A stretch of DNA of 64,000 nucleotides from SpSt-333 sp964371615 (GTDB lineage: Bacteria; Bacteroidota; Ignavibacteria; UBA10030; UBA8401). Positions 18,362 through 28,459 of this stretch are shown here, in pieces. The notes beneath the pieces are model-generated. The model saw only the letters and a program-made list of their open reading frames with translations, was not told the DNA's origin and did no database searches. Where the stretch lies: assembly GCA_964371615.1 (NCBI GenBank), contig CAYJMS010000003.1, forward strand, positions 610,484 to 674,483. Reading direction: 5' to 3'. The position numbers and the translations under genes were made by a program. The stretch's first letter is position 1. Each line of letters begins with the position of its first letter.

Positions 18362-21300
18362 ATGCGGCGATTCAAGTGCCTACTCTACATATCGTTAAGT
18401 ATTACATTGTCGGTTTCATTTACCTATGCGACGACATACTATGCACAGGGAAACCTTCCCGCAAACGTCCTGTCCAGTTGGAACTCTGCGATGAATGGTT
18501 CAGGGAGTCAACCATCAAATTTTACTACTACCAGTGATGTTTTTCAAATTATTTATCCAGACTCAATGTATACTACCGGAACTTGGAATGTTACCGGCAC
18601 CGTGTATATCAATGCCGGATTCCTCACTTTTCAGCACAATTCATCCGTCGGTGTTCTGAATATTAGCGGTGATGTCTATATAAACAGCGGAGTTACGGTC
18701 ACCGTAAACAATGGCAACGGCAGTGGTGATGATCTCATTATCGGATATCTCAATAATTCTGGTTTCATAAAAAATTCCGGAACACTTACACTTGGATCCG
18801 GAGCAACGGGAAGTTTGACATTAGTAGGGACATATATTCATGCTTCGAACGGCGGCTACATACCGTCGCTCAATTGGAATACGTTTTCCAATTTGAAGAT
18901 TACTGGTGTTACAACGACTCTTCCCGACAGTCTAACGCAAAGTTTCGGCAACATCATATATGATTCACCTTCGCAAACCGTCGATGTCGTTCTTAGTAAT
19001 GTTCCATCATCAATTACCAATTTCACAATCAATTCCACCGGCTCGGCAAGCCTGACGCTGGGAGCGAACATCAATCCCTCCACAAACGTCACGATCAACG
19101 GCGGCATTTTCGATCTATCGATGTATACAATATCCGGATCATCCGATTTTACTCTTGCATCCGGCGCAACACTGCGAATAGGTGGGATGGATAATTTTCC
19201 GGGAACGTTCGCCGTATATAATCTTGCATCAAACAGCATTATCGAATATTACTACGGAGGGACTAAAACAATTTCACCTCTTGAATACGGGGTATTGCGT
19301 GTGTTCGGCATCTCACAATCGGACTATGGTGATGTTACCGTGAAAGATTCGATGATCATCACCGGCGGCGATTATAATACTTACGGATATGACCTGACGA
19401 TTTTGGACTCTGCTGTATTGAAGATCAATCCCGGCGGATCGATCAGCGGCAACGGACCGACGTACGGCATTGGATCAACATTAATATATGCAACGAGCGG
19501 AACATATTATCGCAGCGTGGAATGGAGTTCGACCAGCGGAGCCGGGTATCCGTACCATGTCCATGTTTCCAATTTCACCACACTCGATCTTGGCGCCAAC
19601 AGCGGCTCGGTAACGCCAAAACAGTTAGCGGGCGATTTGATTGTTGACGATGGTTCCGTGCTCGACATGGCAACAAATGAAATGGTGGCACCGCTCGTCG
19701 TTCCCGGCGATTTTACCCTCGAAGGATATTTGTATCAATCATCCGCAATGGGCGGCGATATCACCGTCGGCGGTGATTGGTATACCGGCAGCAACGGATA
19801 TATGTTTACCGGCGGCAGAACCGTAGTGTTTAACGGCAGCACCGATCAGACTATTGATAATTTTATCGGTGCAGAATTTGACTTCCTTGTCGTAAACAAA
19901 CCGTCGGGAAAACTGATTATTGCTCCCGGAACCGATGTTGCCATCATCGGATTTACAGATACCGTGTTACAGATACTTGATGCCGAGGGAATATATTTAA
20001 ATGGTAATATCTTTTCATTTTTTAATCCCGGAGGGAAAATACTCGTTGCCGGGGGCGAACGAAAAATATTCGGGACCGGTGAAATTCAATTTACCGATCC
20101 GAAATCCGTCATTTCATCCGGCGGAGGAACGCTTCTCTTCGACGACAGCATTGTCGTCAATGTCGATGACAGCATTGATTTCGGTACCAACCTCACAACA
20201 ATCAACGGCACGCTGAAATTACGCACAGTTTCCACAGTTGTCGTGCAACCGCCAGTATACGGACCATCGTCGCTCCTTTATTATTCAACCAGCAGTACAT
20301 ATCATCGCGGTGCGGAATGGTCCGCAACGACGGGAACGGGATATCCTCATCATGTGCAGATCGGCAGCTATACGGTTCTCAATCTCGGCAACGGGGGGAC
20401 CGCTATTGCCCGGCAAATTTCCGGCGATTTAAAGATCGATACCAACGGCGAATTGAGAATGAATTACGATACATACGAGATGACCGCACCATTGACGGTG
20501 CTCGGTTCAATCATGAACTACGGTGGTTTATCCCTTTCCACGCTTCCGGGCGGAAATCTTTTTCTTGCTGGAGATTATCTCCACGACGGAACTTTGACCT
20601 CCAACAATTTGTCAATCAATCTTATCGGAACAACCAAGCAAACAATATCGACCGTCAATTGGGGATATATTTCCTTCGACAGTTTGGTGATCGCCTCGTC
20701 GGATACGGTGGAAATGCCGTACGATCCGTTGACCGGTATCAATATTTTGAATGCGCTGGTGATCGATTCCGGCGTACTTAATATCAATGGAACAGTGGTG
20801 GAAATGTATGACGGGACTGCGCTGACCAACGCCGGCGGAACACTGGTGCCGGCGAATCACGTTTTCAATTTTCAGGGAGCAGGAGCGATTTCGGGAAACC
20901 TTGCATTCGATATCCTGAAAGTGCATGGAGCGGTGGATGTCGGCCCATCCGTTTCGATAATTACTGAACTGGAGATCGATACCGGTGGATATATATACAA
21001 TAATGCGCCATTCTACGGCGTCGGGTCCACGCTTCGATACAGCATCGGCGGAGTGTTCGGCAGAAGTGTAGAGTGGAGTTCAACCAGTGGTGCAGGATAT
21101 CCGCACCATGTGGAGATCACCGGGAATACGGATTTGGCGCTGGGAGATAACAGCGGCACAACAACCGCACGAGCAATCGGCGGAAATTTGAAAGTCTACG
21201 GCGGCTCCAACCTGAACATGAATGCGTTTGAAGTTGAAATGGCGGCACCGCTGACAGTCTATGGGAATGTGGAGAATTACGGATATATCACTCTCTCAAC

Positions 21301-24300
21301 GTTATCCGGAAATACATTAAACATTCAGGGAGATGTCACACTCAGCGATGCCGCGATATATCCGAACGGCAATATGATCTCCTTCTTTGGAACGGGAAAC
21401 AGCTCAATCGACGGATTGTATTCGTTTGACAAATTAAAAATAGAAAAATCATCCGGCGACGTTGTTCTGGCAGGAGGAGATATCCTTGTCAATGATTCGT
21501 TATATCTAAACGGCGGGCAGATCATTACCGGCGTGTATGCTGTGGAAATTGCGGATGGCGGCGTCATCGCCCGCAATGACGGACATGTCAACGGCACAAT
21601 GCGTCATAATTTTCCTGTCGGCACAGAATTATCTCGTATATTCGAGATCGGAGATGCGACAACCTACGCTCCGGTTGATGTCACGTTTGCCAATGTCTCT
21701 ACAGCCGGATCGATGACCGCATCCACGTCGGTAACCGGACCATTAGTCAGCGGATCGCTGCTGGACAGCGCTAAAGGATTGAACCGATTCTGGAATCTTG
21801 ATAACGACGCATTTAGTTTCGATACATTCGATGCAACGTTCCGATTTACTCCGGGAGATATCGACGGCGGAGCCGATCCCCAACAATACACACTCTGGCA
21901 GTATTATGATGCCACGTGGTTCGATGCTCCGGAAGGAACAGTAACAGATAGCACAATTCAGGGAACTGCTCTGGATGGTTTTGGAAAATTTACCGCGGGA
22001 CAATTGGTTTCGTATGAAATCACCGCTTCGGCGAACACGGGCGGAACAATCACGCCGGCTGGTTCCACAGTCGTGACGCACGGCGACAGCGTGGCGTACG
22101 GAATCGTTTCCGATCCAGGATATTATATAGAGGATGTGATTGTGGACGGTGGTTCAGTCGGAATCACGAGGAAATATTTCTTTGACAATGTTACCGAACC
22201 GCATACCATCGATGTGACATTCGCCCCGATACCCGATCCGATCATCAGCGAGTATACCGCCGATCCGAACACGCTTGTATTGCTGCGCTTCAACGAATCG
22301 AGCGGGGATATTGCCTATGATTACAGCGGAAACGATAATTTCGGCACGGCATACGGACCGGGAATTGTATCGGGCAGAATCGGCAACGCCCGTGGTTTCG
22401 ACGGTACGCACAAGCATATTCTGATTGAAAGCGATTCGTCGCTCTCCCTTACGAATCAATTCACTTTCGAAGCGTGGGTCCAGATTCCCACCACAATCGA
22501 TACTGCCGACAGAGTGATCATCGGAAAAGGAAAGTCCAACCTTGCGACCGCGTACCAGTTGAGTCTGACCATGGCGGGAAAACTCCACATTTATCTGGAC
22601 AACGATACATCGGTTGTTGGCCTGGAATCGAACGATGTGCTGCAATCCGGACGATGGAACCACGTTGCCGTCACGTACGACGGCAGTGACCTTCGATTGT
22701 ACATTAACGGAGCGGAAAACGGTTCGACAACCACTGCCAATCATATTCTCAACAGCACCGAACCGCTGTTTATCGGAAAAGCACTGGCAAACTCGGCGGA
22801 TGATTATTTTAACGGTGAGATCGACGAGGTGAGGATTTCATCTATTCCCAGAACACCGACAGAATTCAATCTGCAGCTCCGGCCGGCAGACCTTGCCGCC
22901 ATGGTAACCGGAACAACCATTGACCTTGACTGGCAAAACGGCGGCGGCGCATCGCCGCTTAAGGAATATGGTATTTTCCGCGGCGCCGATTCCACATCGA
23001 TGACACAAATCAATACTACGACAAATCTTTCGTATGCGGACAGCGGATTGCCGATCAGCACGACGTTCTATTACCGCGTCGCCGCGGTCGACTCCACGGG
23101 CGTCGAAAGCATATTGAGTTTTGCGGTCTCTGCATTGACCGCCGATATCGTTCCCCCGACGGATCCATCCGCGCTGGCGGTGATCGATTCCATGCAATCC
23201 AATTTCACGCTGCAGTGGAATTCATCCGTTGCGGACGATTTCAGCGCGTATCTGATCTATGGCGGGACGAATGTTGAAACGCTTGCGCTTTTGGATTCGA
23301 CAACTGCCATTACCGATACAACAAAGTTCATCGACGGGCTCACGATCGGCACGAAATACTTCTTTGCCGTCACCGCAATCGATACCAACGGTGTCGAGAG
23401 CGGCGCCAGCAATTACGCCTCCGCAGTACCATACATGTATTATCCCGTCACACCTTTTGTATTCGGCAACGGGACTATCGATCCGGACAGCATGGTCTAT
23501 GTCGATCACGGTGATTCGATCACATTCACGATCAGATCGAATGAGTTCTATCATATCGACAGTGTCGTGATCGATGGGGAATACTATCTTGTTGAGGAAA
23601 TCACCTCAACGAAAATAATTAAGGATGAAACAAAGGCATCGCTGACGAGGGGACAGAAAGAACAACCGGGCGATCCGCAATCAATGACGAGTTTTGTCGA
23701 ATTCGTGGGAGGTTCGATAGACGATACAACCTTTACCTACACTTTTTACTCGGTTTCATCCCCTCAAACGATTGCCGGATTTTTCTCAGCAAATCCCAAC
23801 ATTGCCCCGTATTTCACTTCGGCATTGCCGGATACGGCTATGGCACGATTCGATACGCTGACATACGCCTACTTTGCAGTCGATCCTGAAGGGAGTGAAC
23901 TCACGTACACTCTTATCGACGGGCCTTCCGGAACATATCTTGATCCGCTGAACGGATTGCTGACGTATATTCCCGCGCCGGACGCGAACGGAACGTACAT
24001 CATCGTCGCCCAGATCGCGGACGACAGCACTGTCACGAACGATACGGCATTCGTCCGTGTGAACATCTATGGGGACGTGAGCGGCAACGGCACCATCAGC
24101 GCGTTCGATGCGTCGCATGTACTTCGGCATGTAGTGGAGATCGATACGCTCACGGCATTGCAGCAACGGATTGGTGATGTCACAGGGGATATGACAATCT
24201 CGGCATTCGATGCATCGAATATTCTGCAATATACCGTCGGTCTCATCAGTTCGTTCCCGGGCGGATTAGGAAAAATTGCGCAACCCGAGGCGATACTCTC

Positions 24301-24988
24301 TGCCTTTTCATTCCGGATCGACAAAACAGAGCAGCCGGATCATTATAATTTATTCGTTTCGGTGAACAAACCATCCAATGTCTACGGCGCTGCGATGACG
24401 CTGTCGTTTGATACCACCGTTGTGTCGCCGATAGGGATGGCAAAAACCGCGCTGACCGACAGCATGATGATGGCGTATCATTTCCCGGATCGGAAAGCCC
24501 ATATGGCGCTCGCCGGTATAATGCCGATGAATGATGCAGGGGACATTATCACATTCACATTTGTCTTAAAGGATAAAAATTATCCAAAGAACGCAGTATT
24601 ATTTACGATGGATCGGTTCATCTTGAACGAAACCGACCATACAAACGATGTCGGCGGCATTACGCTGAATGTGCGCGGACCGGCGGAACTGCCGACGGTC
24701 TATGTGTTGTCGCAGAACTTCCCGAATCCGTTCAATCCGTCGACTACCATCAATTACCAACTCCCCGAAGCGAGCAGTGTGACCATCACGATCTACAACA
24801 CGCTCGGTCAGGAAGTGAAGCGGCTCATCAACGAAAGCCAGATCGCAGGATATTACTCCGTACAATGGAACGGTGCGAATTACGACAACCGGGCGGTATC
24901 AAGCGGTATGTATATCTACAGAATCGAAGCGGCGGGAGGCAAAGGCTCGAAATTTACACAAGTGAAAAAGATGATACTGCTGAAATAG
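18362..24988 (+). CDS. Giant T9SS protein: beta-helix-like repeats, LamG, FN3, cadherin-like, dockerin, cohesin-like, CTD
   Basis: 2208 residues. After the signal peptide, residues 25-1215 are rich in short parallel-beta phrases. They contain three long repeats starting near 370, 635 and 887, each with STL-x-Y, EWSSTSGAGYPHHV and L-G-x-N-S-G. A divergent InlB-like repeat (1218-1290) and a LamG/concanavalin-like domain (1303-1500: NQFTFEAWVQIP, WNHVAVTYDG, GEIDEVRIS) follow. Two FN3 domains (1505-1690), another InlB-like repeat, and a cadherin-like repeat (1816-1903) come next. The dockerin is at 1904-1966 (GDVSGNGTISAFDAS, GDVTGDMTISAFDAS), a cohesin-like domain at 1970-2100 and the CTD at 2113-2208. 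The dockerin-cohesin-CTD tail matches the protein encoded at 9607. AGGAG precedes the ATG. LamG suggests glycan or protein binding; no enzyme domain is evident. Confidence 0.86.
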   Translation: MRRFKCLLYISLSITLSVSFTYATTYYAQGNLPANVLSSWNSAMNGSGSQPSNFTTTSDVFQIIYPDSMYTTGTWNVTGTVYINAGFLTFQHNSSVGVLNISGDVYINSGVTVTVNNGNGSGDDLIIGYLNNSGFIKNSGTLTLGSGATGSLTLVGTYIHASNGGYIPSLNWNTFSNLKITGVTTTLPDSLTQSFGNIIYDSPSQTVDVVLSNVPSSITNFTINSTGSASLTLGANINPSTNVTINGGIFDLSMYTISGSSDFTLASGATLRIGGMDNFPGTFAVYNLASNSIIEYYYGGTKTISPLEYGVLRVFGISQSDYGDVTVKDSMIITGGDYNTYGYDLTILDSAVLKINPGGSISGNGPTYGIGSTLIYATSGTYYRSVEWSSTSGAGYPYHVHVSNFTTLDLGANSGSVTPKQLAGDLIVDDGSVLDMATNEMVAPLVVPGDFTLEGYLYQSSAMGGDITVGGDWYTGSNGYMFTGGRTVVFNGSTDQTIDNFIGAEFDFLVVNKPSGKLIIAPGTDVAIIGFTDTVLQILDAEGIYLNGNIFSFFNPGGKILVAGGERKIFGTGEIQFTDPKSVISSGGGTLLFDDSIVVNVDDSIDFGTNLTTINGTLKLRTVSTVVVQPPVYGPSSLLYYSTSSTYHRGAEWSATTGTGYPHHVQIGSYTVLNLGNGGTAIARQISGDLKIDTNGELRMNYDTYEMTAPLTVLGSIMNYGGLSLSTLPGGNLFLAGDYLHDGTLTSNNLSINLIGTTKQTISTVNWGYISFDSLVIASSDTVEMPYDPLTGINILNALVIDSGVLNINGTVVEMYDGTALTNAGGTLVPANHVFNFQGAGAISGNLAFDILKVHGAVDVGPSVSIITELEIDTGGYIYNNAPFYGVGSTLRYSIGGVFGRSVEWSSTSGAGYPHHVEITGNTDLALGDNSGTTTARAIGGNLKVYGGSNLNMNAFEVEMAAPLTVYGNVENYGYITLSTLSGNTLNIQGDVTLSDAAIYPNGNMISFFGTGNSSIDGLYSFDKLKIEKSSGDVVLAGGDILVNDSLYLNGGQIITGVYAVEIADGGVIARNDGHVNGTMRHNFPVGTELSRIFEIGDATTYAPVDVTFANVSTAGSMTASTSVTGPLVSGSLLDSAKGLNRFWNLDNDAFSFDTFDATFRFTPGDIDGGADPQQYTLWQYYDATWFDAPEGTVTDSTIQGTALDGFGKFTAGQLVSYEITASANTGGTITPAGSTVVTHGDSVAYGIVSDPGYYIEDVIVDGGSVGITRKYFFDNVTEPHTIDVTFAPIPDPIISEYTADPNTLVLLRFNESSGDIAYDYSGNDNFGTAYGPGIVSGRIGNARGFDGTHKHILIESDSSLSLTNQFTFEAWVQIPTTIDTADRVIIGKGKSNLATAYQLSLTMAGKLHIYLDNDTSVVGLESNDVLQSGRWNHVAVTYDGSDLRLYINGAENGSTTTANHILNSTEPLFIGKALANSADDYFNGEIDEVRISSIPRTPTEFNLQLRPADLAAMVTGTTIDLDWQNGGGASPLKEYGIFRGADSTSMTQINTTTNLSYADSGLPISTTFYYRVAAVDSTGVESILSFAVSALTADIVPPTDPSALAVIDSMQSNFTLQWNSSVADDFSAYLIYGGTNVETLALLDSTTAITDTTKFIDGLTIGTKYFFAVTAIDTNGVESGASNYASAVPYMYYPVTPFVFGNGTIDPDSMVYVDHGDSITFTIRSNEFYHIDSVVIDGEYYLVEEITSTKIIKDETKASLTRGQKEQPGDPQSMTSFVEFVGGSIDDTTFTYTFYSVSSPQTIAGFFSANPNIAPYFTSALPDTAMARFDTLTYAYFAVDPEGSELTYTLIDGPSGTYLDPLNGLLTYIPAPDANGTYIIVAQIADDSTVTNDTAFVRVNIYGDVSGNGTISAFDASHVLRHVVEIDTLTALQQRIGDVTGDMTISAFDASNILQYTVGLISSFPGGLGKIAQPEAILSAFSFRIDKTEQPDHYNLFVSVNKPSNVYGAAMTLSFDTTVVSPIGMAKTALTDSMMMAYHFPDRKAHMALAGIMPMNDAGDIITFTFVLKDKNYPKNAVLFTMDRFILNETDHTNDVGGITLNVRGPAELPTVYVLSQNFPNPFNPSTTINYQLPEASSVTITIYNTLGQEVKRLINESQIAGYYSVQWNGANYDNRAVSSGMYIYRIEAAGGKGSKFTQVKKMILLK

Positions 24989-25127
24989 CCGGAATCTCAT
25001 TGAGAGATGAGCGGAATGAACGGTTCCAAATCCGCCATAACGTCCGGATGTGCATCGGATCGGCGATGTGCCCGTAGGTCATTCATATACACAGGAACCG
25101 CACGTTTCCCGCCAAGGAGATGATTAT

Positions 25128-27395
25128 ATGAAATCATCAAATATATTTTTTTCCATCATGCTGATCATCATCTGTGCGACCGCTCAGTCCGCCGATGCAG
25201 GTACTCGATACAAGGATATCGTCTTTCCTTCCGCTGTAAGCACCAAAGACATTCAGTACGGCAGCAATCTCGCTCTCGACGGATCGACGAAAGCATTGCT
25301 GTTGGATCTATACAAGCCGGCGGATGACACGGTGAGCAAACGGCCATTAGTAATTGGTATTCATGGCGGCAGCCTTATTGCCGGCAACAGAAGCGAGATG
25401 GCTGCGTTCTGTACTGACCTGGCACAACGGGGGTATGTGGCAGCGACAATCGACTACAGGCTCGGCATTGAAACGCCCAAAGGAATAACGACAATACTAG
25501 AAGCACTGCTGCGCGGAGTGCAGGATGCCAAAGCTGCCGTTCGCTTTTTCCGTTCGAACGCGGCTGAATATGGCATCGATACGTCGCATATTTATCTTCT
25601 CGGTTCGTCGGCAGGATCAATGATAGCGGTGCACTATGCATATTGGAATCAGGATGAAATCCCACCGGAAGTCGATCAGGCGGCGTGGGGAACTAGCGAG
25701 GGGACAAGTGGGAATCCCGGATATTCTTCCGCGATAAACGGCATTGTGAATTATTGCGGCGCAATTATCGATCCCCGATGGATCGAAGCAGGCGATGTGC
25801 CCGTCGCAAATTTTCACGGCCTTTTGGATACCGTCGTACCTCCGGACAGCGGAGTCTCCAGTGATTTTGAAATTCCGTTGTTCGGAGGTGTCGCGATCTC
25901 CAGAACGGCAACGCAGCTCGGTATCTATAACCACGGAGCATTCTTTCCTTTAACCGGACACGGCGGGAATACTGACAGCCTTCGTCCGTTCAGTGCAAAT
26001 TTCTTTTATTCGTTGATTACGCTCTCCACAGATCCACCCGACTCTTTTTCTTCCCTGGCGCTGTCGGCAACTTCGTTAAACATATTTCGTTTCGACCATC
26101 ATACGTTTCTCTCCACTGCCATGGATGTTTCCGGCAACAGGGTTGTTCTGCCGTCATCGTGGGTCCAGTATTCCTGCGATGGAACGATCGGTTCGATTCA
26201 ACCGACCGGCATTTTTACTCCGGCGGACACGCCAGACAGCGGATACGTATATGTGCAGTTTAACGATATTACAGATTCGTGTTTTGTGAGAACGTACGGC
26301 ATTCAGTCGATCGTCGTGCGTCCTCAATTTGCCGTAACAGATACAATACGCACGCTTCAGTTAGCCGTAGAAACGTACGATCCCTATGATGTCAGTCACG
26401 CTTTACCGATGATGATGTTCACATTGACGTCAACGGATACTTCCGTGGGGACGGTGAATTCCATGGGTGTATTTACCGGAAAAATGAGCGGGACGACAAA
26501 CATCATCGTTACGTTCGAGACGCACAGCGATACAAGCGTTATCACCGTCGAAAGCGCCGTCGGTACCGTGAGTCTCGATCTATTCGATAGTATTACCGGA
26601 TGGTCATTTTCGGATGAAAACATCGATTCGCTCACCGTCTCTCTCGAACAGGTCCAGAAGACCGCCGGCACTGCTTCTTTTAAGATCGAATATACCGCCA
26701 CCTATGATGCGCTCCAGTCTGCGTATATGGTCTATCTCAACAAGGATATTTCCGTGTATGGGATTCCCGATGCTATCGCGCTCGACGTCAAATCGGACGG
26801 ACGGAGACATCGGTTGTATTACCGGTTTTCGGATGTCGACTCGGAAAGCTACCGCGCTTCGGGAAAAAAATATCTCAACGACAGTGTGAATTTTAGCTTT
26901 GTCGATGCGTCGATGTCCGCTTTGTCTCCCCTGGAAGGGGCGTCGGGAACAACATTTCCTTTGACACTCAATCGACTAGAGATCCAAATTGCACTCGACA
27001 GAGTCCAGGGTGCGAAGACTTCGGGAACCATCTATCTGGATAACCTGCGATTGATGTATCCCAGCGGTGTCACCGGCATAGAAACGGAACGGCTTGTACC
27101 AACCGTCTACCGCCTGGAACAGAATTATCCGAATCCATTCAATCCATCGACAACCATCAACTACCAGATTCCGGAAGCGAGTAGCGTAACGATCACGATT
27201 TATAACACACTTGGACAGGAAGTGAAGCGGCTTATCCACAAAAACCAGTTTGCGGGATTCTACTCCGTGCAATGGAACGGCACAAATCACGACAACCGTG
27301 CGGTATCGAGCGGAATGTATATCTACAGAATCGAAGCGGCGGGAGGCAAAGGCTCGAAATTTACACAAGTGAAAAAGATGATGTTGGTGAAGTAG
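25128..27395 (+). CDS. T9SS-exported alpha/beta-hydrolase (esterase-like) with carbohydrate-binding-like module
   Basis: 755 residues from the ATG at 25128, chosen because AAGGAGA lies at 25114-25120 and a signal peptide follows; an upstream in-frame start at 25050 adds only charged, non-signal sequence. The N-terminal domain (about 25-300) is an alpha/beta hydrolase of the carboxylesterase/feruloyl-esterase type: oxyanion-loop HGGSLIAGN, nucleophile elbow GSSAG with Ser161, acid in HGLLDTVVP and a late His in YNHGAFF or LTGHGG. A linker and Big_2-like domain (about 330-480) precede a beta-sandwich (about 485-655) resembling galactose-binding or CBM-like folds (YLDNLRLMYP at its end). The CTD starts near 663. 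A surface esterase acting on plant or microbial polysaccharides is plausible and would fit the neighbouring cohesin/dockerin proteins. The exact substrate is unknown. Confidence 0.84.
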   Translation: MKSSNIFFSIMLIIICATAQSADAGTRYKDIVFPSAVSTKDIQYGSNLALDGSTKALLLDLYKPADDTVSKRPLVIGIHGGSLIAGNRSEMAAFCTDLAQRGYVAATIDYRLGIETPKGITTILEALLRGVQDAKAAVRFFRSNAAEYGIDTSHIYLLGSSAGSMIAVHYAYWNQDEIPPEVDQAAWGTSEGTSGNPGYSSAINGIVNYCGAIIDPRWIEAGDVPVANFHGLLDTVVPPDSGVSSDFEIPLFGGVAISRTATQLGIYNHGAFFPLTGHGGNTDSLRPFSANFFYSLITLSTDPPDSFSSLALSATSLNIFRFDHHTFLSTAMDVSGNRVVLPSSWVQYSCDGTIGSIQPTGIFTPADTPDSGYVYVQFNDITDSCFVRTYGIQSIVVRPQFAVTDTIRTLQLAVETYDPYDVSHALPMMMFTLTSTDTSVGTVNSMGVFTGKMSGTTNIIVTFETHSDTSVITVESAVGTVSLDLFDSITGWSFSDENIDSLTVSLEQVQKTAGTASFKIEYTATYDALQSAYMVYLNKDISVYGIPDAIALDVKSDGRRHRLYYRFSDVDSESYRASGKKYLNDSVNFSFVDASMSALSPLEGASGTTFPLTLNRLEIQIALDRVQGAKTSGTIYLDNLRLMYPSGVTGIETERLVPTVYRLEQNYPNPFNPSTTINYQIPEASSVTITIYNTLGQEVKRLIHKNQFAGFYSVQWNGTNHDNRAVSSGMYIYRIEAAGGKGSKFTQVKKMMLVK

Positions 27396-27400
27396 AAAAG

Positions 27401-27456
27401 GAGTAGTTGAGTATGTGAGTCGTTGAGTAAATGAGTATATGAGTCGGTGAGTAGTT
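27401..27456 (+). repeat. Seven-unit GAGTNNNN tandem array
   Basis: GAGT recurs exactly every 8 bases at 27401, 27409, 27417, 27425, 27433, 27441 and 27449, with variable second halves (AGTT, ATGT, CGTT, AAAT, ATAT, CGGT, AGTT). It starts six bases after the stop codon of the esterase gene. Confidence 0.85.
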
Positions 27457-27586
27457 TAGTTTTTGAAAAAAGTTTTCTTTGTATTCCAAACAGTTTACGC
27501 ATGCTTGAAAGATCAATTTGCAGATGGGTACAGTATTGATCCTATGCCATAATCAGAAATAATGTATTCGGGGAGGAGTGATTCAG

Positions 27587-27871
27587 ATGTCGGAGAATAG
27601 AAAATACTTCATCATACTTTTCTCAATCGGTTTCATGGTCTTTTTGTCTGGCTGTGCCCGTCACAGCATGACCGAAATCATCGATCCGCCGGGATTCTGG
27701 TACGGCCTTTTACATGGATTCATTATCCTTTTTAGTTTTATTGGCTCATTTTTCCAGGACATTCGTATCTATGCATTTCCGAATTCGGGTCTTTGGTACG
27801 ATCTCGGATTTTTGATAGGCGCTTCTGCATTTCTTTCCGGCTCTTGTGCCGGTGGTCACAAAATGAAATGA
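27587..27871 (+). CDS. Small lipoprotein, unknown function
   Basis: 94 residues. The ATG at 27587 is preferred over the GTG at 27578, because GGGAGGAG (27571-27578) is then correctly spaced. A lipobox (FLSGC, Cys23) follows a hydrophobic signal. The short mature part has two hydrophobic stretches (FWYGLLHGFIILFSFIGSFF and LGFLIGASAFLSGSC) and ends GGHKMK. A lipoprotein-type signal followed by two possible membrane segments recurs in small proteins annotated only as hypothetical; I do not recognise a named family. It is followed by a hairpin terminator. Confidence 0.7.
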   Translation: MSENRKYFIILFSIGFMVFLSGCARHSMTEIIDPPGFWYGLLHGFIILFSFIGSFFQDIRIYAFPNSGLWYDLGFLIGASAFLSGSCAGGHKMK

Positions 27872-27924
27872 CTTTCGGTGCATCTTTGCGCTCGAACTCT
27901 ACAGGCTGGTTAGTACAGGTAATC

Positions 27925-27961
27925 GAACATCCCAGTTTTCTCAAAGAAAACGGGGATGTTC
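27925..27961. terminator. Probable bidirectional terminator hairpin
   Basis: The 17-base arms 27925-27941 and 27945-27961 pair with one mismatch around a 3-base loop. It lies between convergent genes, the small lipoprotein and the secreted protein at 27975. The flanking sequence is only moderately T-rich. Confidence 0.75.
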
Positions 27962-27974
27962 TTATTTGAGATAC

Positions 27975-28373
27975 CTACTTAATTCCTTTGTTCTTCTTGA
28001 TATGCCGGTAGAGCAGATATGCCGTCCCGCCGAGTTGCAACGATCCGAGAATTGAATACATCACTTTGTTTTCTTCCTGTTTCATCAATTGCAGTTTTAG
28101 CGGCGCAGTAAGATCAATTTTTCCCGGCGTTGTCATTTCGAAGAACTCCGGAGAATACATTCCCCAACGATTCAGATTTCCCGGCATGCGCGAGGACATT
28201 ACCTCCAAACGGAACGACGCGAATCGCGGCGCCTGTTCGCGAAGGAATTCCGGTATTGTCGGATGAAGCAGGTACACAGGGGATTCCTTTGTCGCGACGG
28301 CGACACTATCTTGCGCAGAAGAAATAGAAATAATTGTGAACAGAAGGAGAAATATTGATGATCGTGAAACCAT
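27975..28373 (-). CDS. Small secreted or membrane-anchored protein, unknown
   Basis: 132 residues: a signal peptide (MVSRSSIFLLLFTIISISSAQ), a hydrophilic middle with PTIPEFLREQAPRF and RWGMYSPEFFEM, and a single C-terminal hydrophobic segment (VMYSILGSLQLGGTAYLLY) followed by a basic tail RHIKKNKGIK. It could be a periplasmic domain anchored by the C-terminal helix. No family was recognised. It is flanked by hairpins on both sides, so it is probably a monocistronic unit. Confidence 0.62.
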   Translation of the reverse strand: MVSRSSIFLLLFTIISISSAQDSVAVATKESPVYLLHPTIPEFLREQAPRFASFRLEVMSSRMPGNLNRWGMYSPEFFEMTTPGKIDLTAPLKLQLMKQEENKVMYSILGSLQLGGTAYLLYRHIKKNKGIK

Positions 28374-28459
28374 AATCTTGACTAAGATAAGAAATTACAT
28401 TGATAATTATCAAACATCACTGCGACACAGAGGCGCACAGCGGAGGAAAGGAAACAAAT

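Noticed and set aside
27401..27456. CRISPR array
   Set aside because: The unit is 8 bases with no spacer-sized interval and there are no cas genes.
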